From contig MU646332.1 of assembly GCA_026770585.1 (NCBI GenBank), positions 475,508 through 486,347 on the forward strand: a DNA stretch of 10,840 nucleotides, in the 5' to 3' direction. Under the pieces are notes generated by a model, which did no database searches, was not told where the DNA came from, and was given only the letters and a program-made list of their open reading frames with translations. This document shows, in pieces, positions 1-6,450 of this stretch (position 1 is the first letter of the stretch; every line of letters starts with the position of its first letter). Both the position numbers and the translations under genes were made by a program. This stretch comes from Baffinella frigidus (Eukaryota > Cryptophyceae > Cryptomonadales > Baffinellaceae).

Positions 1-342
1 GTTTGATACGAGGGTGGTGCGGTTGTACGGGGTTGTCCAATGCATATTCTCTCTTCGCCACCGGTGTGGTTCAAGAGGGTGATCGGGGAGGCTGTGTCGA
101 TGCCGCCCCCTGGGGAGTTTGAGGGGGGGCTGTGATGGTGTGTTTTCTGTCGGCCCTTTTTGTAGCGGTGCGAAAAGAGGAGGGGGGGGAGGGGGGGTGA
201 GGGGGGGTTGTGATGGTGTGGTGCGCCGACGGGTGTGGGGGGGCTGTTTGATACGAGGGCGGTGCGGTGGTACGGGGGTGTCTTCAATGCATCGTCTCTC
301 TTCGCTATCGCCGGAGACCGGGCACGCGCGTGCTTCTGGGGA
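1..342. repeat. G-rich non-coding stretch with diverged direct repeats
   Basis: No credible gene is seen here. Two direct-repeat pairs are visible. Positions 1-60 resemble 246-307: both start GTTTGATACGAGGG, continue GGTGCGG and share AATGCAT and TCTCTCTTCGC. Positions 121-142 resemble 199-220 (GAGGGGGGG, C or T, then TGTGATGGTGTG). Long G runs dominate, so the short open frames crossing it are low-complexity and are not annotated. Confidence 0.6.
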
Positions 343-463
343 TACAGGGGTACCTCGCTCATAAGAAACTGCACCCCTCCTGGGGCCACCATAGGACCCT
401 AGGCAAGGGCCTACTGGAGGGTTCTAGGGGGGGGCGGTTTGTTATGAGCGAGGTACCCCTGTA
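343..463. mobile_element. MITE family 1, copy 1 (121 bp, full length)
   Basis: Non-autonomous inverted-repeat element bounded by TA. The left end starts TACAGGGGTACCTCGCTCAT and the right end is its reverse complement, ending in CCCCTGTA. The terminal arms run through a C-rich (left) or G-rich (right) block into a CCTAGG-containing core, so most of the element can fold into one hairpin. There is no coding capacity. A TA dinucleotide at both edges is the target duplication expected of Tc1/mariner-type MITEs; the family assignment is inferred. Confidence 0.85.
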
Positions 464-572
464 ATGAGTACCACTGCCTTCTTGTTGGAGATCAGTACAG
501 TATGCGTCGATGTGTCCCCGCTCCTCATGAGGAGAGAGTCAATTACATTGTAAAACCATCATGGCCACAAAT

Positions 573-693
573 TACAGGGGTACCTCGCTCATAAGAAACC
601 GCCCCCCCCCTAGGACCACCATAGGGCCCTAGGCATAGGCCTACTGTAGGGTCCTAGAGGGGGGCGTTTTCTTATGAGCGAGGTACCCCTGTA
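573..693. mobile_element. MITE family 1, copy 2 (121 bp, full length, best preserved)
   Basis: Same length and orientation as the copy at 343. The left arm is 573-617 and the right arm 650-693, nearly perfectly complementary over about 44 nt and ending in CTAGGACC / GGTCCTAG, with a spacer of about 32 nt. The spacer carries the AGGGCCCTAGG core. TA borders both ends. It is the best reference copy for the family in this window. Confidence 0.88.
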
Positions 694-731
694 TTGCCCC
701 TCCAGGAGGACATGTCTCAGCAAAACCTAGA

Positions 732-869
732 GAAAGGTTACGCAAACCCTCTTAGAAAGGTTACGCAAACCCTCTTAGAAAGGTTACGCAAACCCTCTTA
801 GAAAGGTTACGCAAACCCTCTGAGAAAGGTTACGCAAACCCTCTGAGAAAGGTTACGCAAACCCTCTGA
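732..869. repeat. Tandem repeat, six exact-length copies of a 23-bp unit
   Basis: Units start at 732, 755, 778, 801, 824 and 847 and begin GAAAGGTTACGCAAACCC. There is no length variation. The first three units have T at position 22 and the last three have G, a block-wise 3+3 pattern. The array lies between two MITE copies, with no gene on either side. Confidence 0.95.
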
Positions 870-963
870 GCTTTTCGCGGGCATGCATTACGATCACTGA
901 AAGGTGTCTGCACCCTCTAAGCGGCAGGCTACAAAGAGCTTCAATCTAACGTCAAGTCAGGCT

Positions 964-1105
964 TACAGGGGTACCTCGCTCACAAGAAACAGCGCCCCCC
1001 CTAGAATCCTACAGTAGAGACCATTCCTAGGGCCCTTGTGTGGTCCTAGCTTGTGTGGTCCTAGCTAGGAGGGGGGCGGTTTCTTATGAGCGAGGCACCC
1101 CTGTA
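964..1105. mobile_element. MITE family 1, copy 3 (142 bp, opposite orientation, internal duplication)
   Basis: The ends match the family and both are flanked by TA, but the core is inverted relative to the copies at 343 and 573 (CCTACAGTAG precedes CCTAGGGCCC). The extra length comes largely from a 15-bp tandem duplication, CTTGTGTGGTCCTAG, at 1035-1049 and 1050-1064. The right terminus has one change (GAGGCACCCC for GAGGTACCCC). Confidence 0.82.
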
Positions 1106-1265
1106 GTGACACGTCTTTGCAATTTGGCGTCAGGTTTGTGACAAGCCTCTGCACGTGGCACGCTGTGTCTGTATGCGCCTCTTTGAGAGTGGATTTATTG
1201 CATACACTCGTACCACCGCAACGTCCTGGTTGTCGGAGATTCGCTTGCGCCACGCTACGCCAGCG

Positions 1266-1386
1266 TACAGGTGTACCTCGCTCATACGAAACAACCCCCC
1301 CCCTAGGACCACCATAGGGCCCTAGGCATAGGCCTACTGTAGGGTTCCAGGGGGCGGCGGTTTCTTATGGGCGAGGTACCCCTGTA
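1266..1386. mobile_element. MITE family 1, copy 4 (121 bp, full length)
   Basis: Same orientation and length as copies 1 and 2, with TA at both edges. The left terminus has a few substitutions (TACAGGTGTACC, and CATACGAAAC for CATAAGAAAC). The core reads CCACCATAGGGCCCTAGGCA, almost identical to copy 2. It carries no coding sequence. Confidence 0.84.
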
Positions 1387-1615
1387 GAGAGGCGGACGAG
1401 ACCCCATCCCGGTCCATTTTCGCGAATACGGACACCTTTTGAGGTCCTTCTCCAAACACCCTCCCTCACACTACATGTGTATCTCTCTCCCTCTCTCCCA
1501 CACTCAATCCCAATCCCCCGCCCCCTCGCCATCTCTCCCCCGCCCCCCCAGCCTCCCCCCCCCCCTTCGCTCTCTCTATGGGAGAACAGACTCTCGCACG
1601 TCGACAGTCAGCATT
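1387..1615. other. Pyrimidine-rich low-complexity stretch, no gene seen
   Basis: The stretch is dominated by C and T runs (CTCTC and long C homopolymers around 1480-1580). Open frames through it translate to Ser/Pro/Leu-rich low-complexity peptides and continue into neighbouring MITE and dispersed-element sequence, so none is annotated. Confidence 0.55.
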
Positions 1616-1689
1616 ACAGTAGGGCTGTGCTTAGGGCCCTCTGGTGGTCCTGGGGGGGGGCGGTTTCTTATGAGCGAGGTACCCCTGTA
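1616..1689. mobile_element. MITE family 1, copy 5 (truncated, right part only)
   Basis: This matches the right-hand ~74 bp of the family in the orientation of copy 3: CAGTAGG, then TAGGGCCCT, GGTGGTCCT, a G run, and a terminus ending CCCCTGTA at 1689. The left terminal arm is missing, so the copy is dead or was truncated by a later rearrangement. Confidence 0.78.
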
Positions 1690-1723
1690 CAGAGGCCCTC
1701 ACCTCCCACCTCTTTCAAGTCCG

Positions 1724-1820
1724 TGCTTTCTCTGCAGATCCTTCCTACGGAAGGGCGAGGTGTTGGGCTACATTGGGAGCATTCAACACCTAAAGGACCT
1801 AAAGGCGCTGCCCAGAATCG
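1724..1820 (+). repeat. Dispersed ~90-bp element, copy A
   Basis: This is one of six related sequences in the window. Landmarks in order are TGCTTTCTCTGCAGATCC, CTACGGAAGGGCG, GTTGGGCTA, TTGGGAG, CCTAAAGGACCT and GGCGCTGCCC. Other copies are at 6696-6778 (reverse strand), 7534-7620, 7686-7770, 7784-7864 and, degenerate, 9102-9170. It encodes no recognisable protein. It lies about 75 bp beyond the stop codon of the BTB-pentapeptide gene, in its likely 3' flank. Confidence 0.8.
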
Positions 1821-1894
1821 CAACCGTTCCAGTCATCTCCTCCCAGAAACCCAGAAGCCACGAACAGAGTCCTGGGTGTCACAGAATGACGTCC

Positions 1895-4800
1895 CTAGCG
1901 ACTGGTTGAACCGCGCAAGTCGAACCCGTCCAGGATCGCCCCGCGAAGATCAACGCCTTTGGCCCCAGCCACGTTCAGCGCCCCGCGAAACGTCGCCCCC
2001 TTGAAGGAAGCGCCGGTGCAGTCCGTGCCCCCCAGGTCCACCCCGTTGAGGTCAACTCCATCCATGTTGGCGTAGCTGAGGGTGTCGAACGTGGCCTTCG
2101 CGAGGTTCGTGCACCCCGCGAGCTTGCAGCCCGGGCGGGACTCAACGCTGAGATGGCGTGGTTTCTGCCTGTTCCACACTGCGCCGGTGAGGTCCACCCC
2201 CTCCAAGTCAACCCCTTTCAAGTCCATGCCTCCGAGCATCGCGCCGCGCAGATTGTCGAGGATCGCTCCTGCAAGCACCGCCTCCGCAAGACCCATCCCA
2301 CGCAGGTCGATCCCTCGCAAGTCCGCGCCGTCCAAGATCGCCCCCTGAAGGTTCACGCGTGTGGCACTCGCCAGGTTCAGCACCCCGCCGACAATGGTAC
2401 CGCTCAGCGGCCTGTCCTCCAGATCGACCCCGCAGAGATCCGCGCCGTCCAGGATCGCCCCGCGAAGATAAACACCCTTGGCTGTTGCAAGGTTCAGCAC
2501 CCCGGCGAACTTCGCCCCCATGAAGGAAGCGCCAGTGCAGTCCTTGCCTCCCAGGTCCACCCCGTGGAGGTCAACCCCATCCAAGTTGGCACCTGTGAGG
2601 TTGTCGAACGTGGCCTTCGCAAGGTTCTTGCACCCCGCGAGCTCGCAGGAAACATAGCCGTAGTGCTCTCGCTTCTGCTTCCACACTGCGCCGGTGAGGT
2701 CCACGCCCTCGAGATCCGCCCCGTTCAAGTCCGCACCTCCGAGCCTGGCGCCACGCAGATCGTCGAAGATGGCTCCTGTAAATGCAATCCCCGCCAGGTC
2801 TTTCCTGCGCAGAGCAAACCCTCGCAGGTCCACGCCGTCCAGGATCGCCCCGCGAAGATCCACACCGCAGCCCCCAGCCAGGTTCAGCACCCCGCAGAAC
2901 TTCGCGCCGTTGAAAGAAGCGCCAGTGCAGTCCTTGTTTCTCAGGTCCACCCCGTTGAGGTCAACCCCGTCCAAGTTGGCACCGCGGAGACTGTCGAACG
3001 TGGCCTTAGCGAGGTTCTTGCACCCCGCGAGCTTGCAGCCAACCCCTGTCTGCCGGCCGTGGGAATCTACCGTGTTCCACACTGCGCCGGTGAGGTCCAC
3101 GCCCTCCAGATCGAACCCGTTCAGGTCCGCGCCTATGAGGGTGACGCCGGTCAGATTGTCGAGGATCGCTCCTGCAAACAGCGCCCCTGAGAGGTTCCTC
3201 CCACTCAGAACGACTCCTCGCAAGTCCGCGCCGTCCAGGATCGCCCCGCCAAGATCGATGCCGATGGCCGCAGCCAGGTTCAGCACCCCGCCGAACTTTG
3301 CCCCCTTGAAAGAAGCGCCAGTGCAGTCCGTGCCTCCCAGGTCGACCCCCTGGAGGTCAACTCCATCCATGTTGGCGCCTTCCAGGTTGGCAAACGTCGC
3401 CGTCGCCAGGTTCGTGCACCCCGCGAGCTTGCATCCCTCACTGGAAGGCTTGTAGTGATTCCCTTTCCTGTTCCACACTGCGCCGGTGAGGTCCACGCCA
3501 TCAAGGTCGATCCCGTTCAAGTCCATGCCTACGAGCCTGGCGCCGCGCAGATTGTCGAGGATCGCTCCTGCAAGCACCACCCTCGCCAGGTCTTTCCTGC
3601 GAAAATCGACTCCCCGCAAGTCCGCGCCGTCCAAGATCGCCCCCTGAAGATTCACGCGTGTGGCACTCGCCAGGTTCAGCACCCCGCCGACAATGGTACC
3701 GCTCAGCGGCCTGTCCTCCAGATCGACCCCTCGCAAGTCCGCGCCGTCCAGGATGGCCCCGCCAAGATCCACACCCTTGGCTGTGGCAAAGTTCAGTACC
3801 CCACCGAACTTCGCCTTCTTGAAAGAAGCGCCGGTGCAGTCCTTGCCCCCCAGGTCCACCCCGTGGAGGTCAACCCCATCCAAGTTGGCACCTTTGAGGT
3901 TGTCGAACGTGGCCTTCATGAGGTTGAGACTCCCCGCGAACTTGCAGCCCTTGCCGAAAACCTCGCCACCACTGTGGGGGCATATCTGCCTGCTCCACAC
4001 TGCGCCGGTGAGGTCCACCCCCTCAAGGTCGACCCCGTTCAAATCCGCACCTTGGAGCAACGCACCGCGCAGATTGTGCAGGATCGCGCCAGCAAGCACC
4101 GCCTCCGCCAGGCCTTTCCCGCGAAAATCGACCCTCCGCAAGTCCGCGCCGTCCAGGAACGCCCCGCGCAGAGTCTTGAACTGAGCCTGGTCTAGGTTCT
4201 GCACCCCATGAAACATGGTGCCGCATAGAGGCCGTGAGTTGAGATCAAATCCGCAGAGATCCGCGCCGTCCAGGATCGCCCCGCCAAGATCCACACCCTT
4301 GGCTGTGGCAAGGTTGAGCGCCCCGCCGAACTTCGCCCCCTTGAAAGAAGCGCCGGTGCAGTCCTTGCCTCCCAGGTCCACCCCGTTCAGGTCAACTCCA
4401 TCCATGTTGGCGTTGCGGAAGTTGTCGAACGTCGCCTTGGCGAGGTTCTTGCAACCTGAGAACTTGCAGCCTGAACCGGCCCCGCCGGAACCTGCCGCAA
4501 TCCACACTGCACCTGTGAGGTCCACGCCGTCCAGATCGACCTCGTTGAGATCAACCCCCGCGAGATTTGCCCCACGGAAGTTGTCAATCTTGGCCTTCGC
4601 CAGGTTCTTGCACCCTGCGAGCGAGCACCCTTTCCATGCAACGCCGTCGAAGTTGACACCCGCAAGATCGACCCCAGAGAAATCTGTTCCATCGAGGATG
4701 GCCCCACGGAGATTGTCGAGGATTGCTTCCGGAAGGTTGACGGCACCACGGAAGTCTGTGCCGGTCAGGTCGACCTGGCGCAGATCCACCCGTGAGAGAT

Positions 4801-5953
4801 CCACACCCAAGAGCTCCACCCCCCGAAGGTTGTCGAGTGTCGCCGTCGCAAGACCCACCACTCCAGCGAACTTTGCGCCCCGGACGTCGCACCCGGAAAG
4901 ATTCACCCCCGCCAAGTCAGATTTGCTGAGGGTGGCCCCAGAGAGGTTGCTCTGGGCAAGGTTTGCTCCGACCAAGCTTGCAGATGCCAGGTTCGCGCCG
5001 GAGAAGTTAGCCGACTCCGCCTTGATCCCGTCAAGCATCGCACCGTGCAACTGTGCCTGGGAGAAGTCAGCCTTCGCTGCATCCGCTCCCACAAGCTTGG
5101 CTCGCACCAGAAACGAATTGCCCAGCTTGGCCGAAACGAAAGACCCGCCCGACAAGTCCGCCCCTTCCAGCTTCGCCGCGGAAAATACCGCCCCGTCCGC
5201 CCGAACCCCGACCAACTTGGCGCGCACCAGCGACGCATCCTGAAAATTCGCCGCTCTGAGGTTGGCTCCAGTGAAGTCGGAATCGTTGGCGAGAGCTGAG
5301 GAGAAGGACGAGTTCTTGAGGTGGGCGTTGTTGAGACGAGCGTTCGAAAGACTCGCGGAGCGCAGGTTCATGCCTGACAAGTCCAGGCGCCGCATGTCCA
5401 TCCCCGCAAGGTTCTTCTGCCCGTTCAGGAGCTGCACCACCATGCCCGTGTCGAGCCGCTTGAACGAGTCCTGGCACGCGCGCTCAAGCGCCTGCAATCC
5501 CGTCCGCGTAGCAAACGCCCGCACGTTCTCCAGCATGTGCGTGTCCCCCGACGGCAGCTCCCCGCTCTGCAGGTAGTCCAAGACGAACTCAAACACTCTC
5601 CGGTTGGTGTCCACGAACACCTTCTTCTCCCACTCCCGTGCTGGAACCATTGCCGGCACTCGCCCCCCCGCCTCGTACCTCTCCCACCCGCGCCTGAGCC
5701 GCGACTTGCAGATCCTCCGGAACACCTCCCCTCCCTGCCTCGCCCCTTCCAGGACGGTCGCCAGCGAGGTATCCACCACTTCGCCCCGCACGTTCAGGCT
5801 CACCACCACCTGCCTCGGATCCACCCACGCGCGCACTTTCTCCTCCTCCTCCTCCTCCGCCTCCTCCTCGGACGATTCACTCTCTGAAGTAGCCCCCTCT
5901 CCCTGTCCAGCACCGTCTTCCTGCTCCCCAGCCTCCACACTAGCATCGGGCAT
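1895..5953 (-). CDS. Giant BTB (KCTD-type) / pentapeptide-repeat protein, 1352 aa
   Basis: A single uninterrupted frame encodes this protein. The start is the first in-frame ATG, at 5953-5951, with G at -3; the frame is open upstream to about 6229 but has no ATG. Residues 1-46 are acidic, with a Ser/Glu run at about 23-38. Residues ~47-166 resemble the BTB_2/T1 fold of KCTD proteins (LNVRGEVVDTSL early, then VFVDTNRRVFEFVLDYLQSG). From ~180 to the end run pentapeptide repeats of the A(D/N)LxG type, roughly 230 of them, expected to form a right-handed quadrilateral beta-helix. The BTB plus pentapeptide order matches KCTD9, but human KCTD9 is about 390 aa. KCTD proteins often act as cullin-3 adaptors; that role is inferred here. 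No signal peptide, membrane segment or intron is evident. Repeats stop abruptly just before a short unrelated tail and TAG. The architecture is firm, the cellular role unknown. Confidence 0.88.
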   Translation of the reverse strand: MPDASVEAGEQEDGAGQGEGATSESESSEEEAEEEEEEKVRAWVDPRQVVVSLNVRGEVVDTSLATVLEGARQGGEVFRRICKSRLRRGWERYEAGGRVPAMVPAREWEKKVFVDTNRRVFEFVLDYLQSGELPSGDTHMLENVRAFATRTGLQALERACQDSFKRLDTGMVVQLLNGQKNLAGMDMRRLDLSGMNLRSASLSNARLNNAHLKNSSFSSALANDSDFTGANLRAANFQDASLVRAKLVGVRADGAVFSAAKLEGADLSGGSFVSAKLGNSFLVRAKLVGADAAKADFSQAQLHGAMLDGIKAESANFSGANLASASLVGANLAQSNLSGATLSKSDLAGVNLSGCDVRGAKFAGVVGLATATLDNLRGVELLGVDLSRVDLRQVDLTGTDFRGAVNLPEAILDNLRGAILDGTDFSGVDLAGVNFDGVAWKGCSLAGCKNLAKAKIDNFRGANLAGVDLNEVDLDGVDLTGAVWIAAGSGGAGSGCKFSGCKNLAKATFDNFRNANMDGVDLNGVDLGGKDCTGASFKGAKFGGALNLATAKGVDLGGAILDGADLCGFDLNSRPLCGTMFHGVQNLDQAQFKTLRGAFLDGADLRRVDFRGKGLAEAVLAGAILHNLRGALLQGADLNGVDLEGVDLTGAVWSRQICPHSGGEVFGKGCKFAGSLNLMKATFDNLKGANLDGVDLHGVDLGGKDCTGASFKKAKFGGVLNFATAKGVDLGGAILDGADLRGVDLEDRPLSGTIVGGVLNLASATRVNLQGAILDGADLRGVDFRRKDLARVVLAGAILDNLRGARLVGMDLNGIDLDGVDLTGAVWNRKGNHYKPSSEGCKLAGCTNLATATFANLEGANMDGVDLQGVDLGGTDCTGASFKGAKFGGVLNLAAAIGIDLGGAILDGADLRGVVLSGRNLSGALFAGAILDNLTGVTLIGADLNGFDLEGVDLTGAVWNTVDSHGRQTGVGCKLAGCKNLAKATFDSLRGANLDGVDLNGVDLRNKDCTGASFNGAKFCGVLNLAGGCGVDLRGAILDGVDLRGFALRRKDLAGIAFTGAIFDDLRGARLGGADLNGADLEGVDLTGAVWKQKREHYGYVSCELAGCKNLAKATFDNLTGANLDGVDLHGVDLGGKDCTGASFMGAKFAGVLNLATAKGVYLRGAILDGADLCGVDLEDRPLSGTIVGGVLNLASATRVNLQGAILDGADLRGIDLRGMGLAEAVLAGAILDNLRGAMLGGMDLKGVDLEGVDLTGAVWNRQKPRHLSVESRPGCKLAGCTNLAKATFDTLSYANMDGVDLNGVDLGGTDCTGASFKGATFRGALNVAGAKGVDLRGAILDGFDLRGSTSR
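2316..2431 (-). repeat. Near-identical 116-bp block within the CDS (partner at 3615-3730)
   Basis: This block and 3615-3730 match at 115 of 116 bases; the only difference is G at 2351 against A at 3650. It encodes DRPLSGTIVGGVLNLASATR and flanking residues, that is, the optional ~37-residue segment that separates 507-nt from 396-nt units. The identity points to recent copying or gene conversion. Confidence 0.85.
3615..3730 (-). repeat. Near-identical 116-bp block within the CDS (partner at 2316-2431)
   Basis: Second copy of the optional block, 1299 bp from its partner and in the same orientation and reading frame. The repeats on either side have diverged more than the block itself. Confidence 0.85.
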
Positions 5954-6095
5954 GTCCCCGCCGAACGCCTCTTCCACCCCCCTTCGGCTGCTACAGCCGA
6001 GTCGGCCGCCGGGCCCTCCTCTCCCGCTTCCGCAGCAGCAGGGACTCCCTCCACCTGCACCACGCAAGCAGCATGGGAAAATATTACATTTCCCC

Positions 6096-6270
6096 AAAAT
6101 ATTACATTCCCCCTTGCAAGAAGCCTCCGCGTCAGGCGTCTCGTGCCCGGCCACTCCTTCACCTCTCAACCCCGCATCCCTTCTTCCAAAAGCCGTGCAA
6201 CATCGCAGGGAATGCGCAAGAGTTGTCAAACGAGGGAGTGCACGTATCTGGGTACGAATCTACAGACGGA
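6096..6270. repeat. Tandem duplication upstream of the BTB-pentapeptide gene, unit 1
   Basis: This matches 6273-6450. Shared landmarks are AAAATATTACATT, CCCCTTGCAAG, GCCTCCGCGTCAGGC, GTCTCGTGCCCGGCCA, TTCACCTCTCAACCCC, GCGCAAGAGTT and GTATCTGGGT. An extra partial copy of the AAAATATTACATTTCCCC start precedes it at about 6077-6095. It lies 5' of the ATG at 5953, so it may form part of the 5' UTR or promoter of that gene. Confidence 0.85.
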
Positions 6271-6272
6271 AG

Positions 6273-6450
6273 AAAATATTACATTTCCCCTTGCAAGCAG
6301 CCTCCGCGTCAGGCATGGCGTCTCGTGCCCGGCCATTTCTTCACCTCTCAACCCCTCGCCCCTTCTTCTCTCATGCGGACTTTCCCACGAAATACGCGCA
6401 AGAGTTCTCACGCAGGGTGGATGTATCTGGGTGCTAATGTGCGGACGGCG
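6273..6450. repeat. Tandem duplication upstream of the BTB-pentapeptide gene, unit 2
   Basis: Second unit of the ~175-bp duplication, separated from the first by almost nothing. The units differ by scattered substitutions and small indels (for example an inserted ATG after GTCAGGC), so the event is not brand new. Short open frames across it are not credible genes. Confidence 0.83.

Larger units (their letters stand above)
2175..4524 (-). repeat. Super-repeats inside the pentapeptide array (396-522 nt)
   Basis: The sequence encoding VDLTGAVW recurs, on the + strand as CACACTGCGCCGGTGAGG or close variants, starting at 2175, 2682, 3078, 3474, 3996 and 4503. Spacings are 507, 396, 396, 522 and 507 nt, all multiples of three. 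Each unit runs from a GCKLAGC-like motif through NLAKATFDNLRGANLDGVDL and CTGASFKGAKFGG to VDLTGAVW and a variable loop. Long units carry an extra ~37-residue block that short units lack. Earlier pentapeptides (residues ~180-600) are more diverged, so the C-terminal half looks recently expanded. Confidence 0.88.

Noticed and set aside
119-464. Small + strand frames in the first 464 bp
   Set aside because: They are Gly/Arg/Val peptides from G-run low complexity that continue into MITE copy 1.
732-869. CRISPR array
   Set aside because: The 23-bp units are directly adjacent with no spacers, and the setting is eukaryotic. It is a simple tandem repeat.
1439-2004. Two overlapping + strand frames of 156 and 175 codons
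   Set aside because: They run through pyrimidine-rich low complexity, a truncated MITE, a dispersed element and the antisense of the main gene. The apparent peptide is made of repeat sequence.
2082-5887. Several long + strand open frames of 100-345 codons opposite the BTB-pentapeptide gene
   Set aside because: They are antisense shadows of a GC-rich, highly periodic coding sequence and repeat with its period. They show no independent domains, while the minus strand gives clear BTB and pentapeptide motifs.
5954-6229. N-terminal extension of the BTB-pentapeptide frame up to 6229 (92 extra residues)
   Set aside because: The frame is open but starts at TTG and has no ATG before 5953. It crosses the tandem-duplicated non-coding repeat and is Gly/Cys-rich. 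The ATG at 5953 is the better start.
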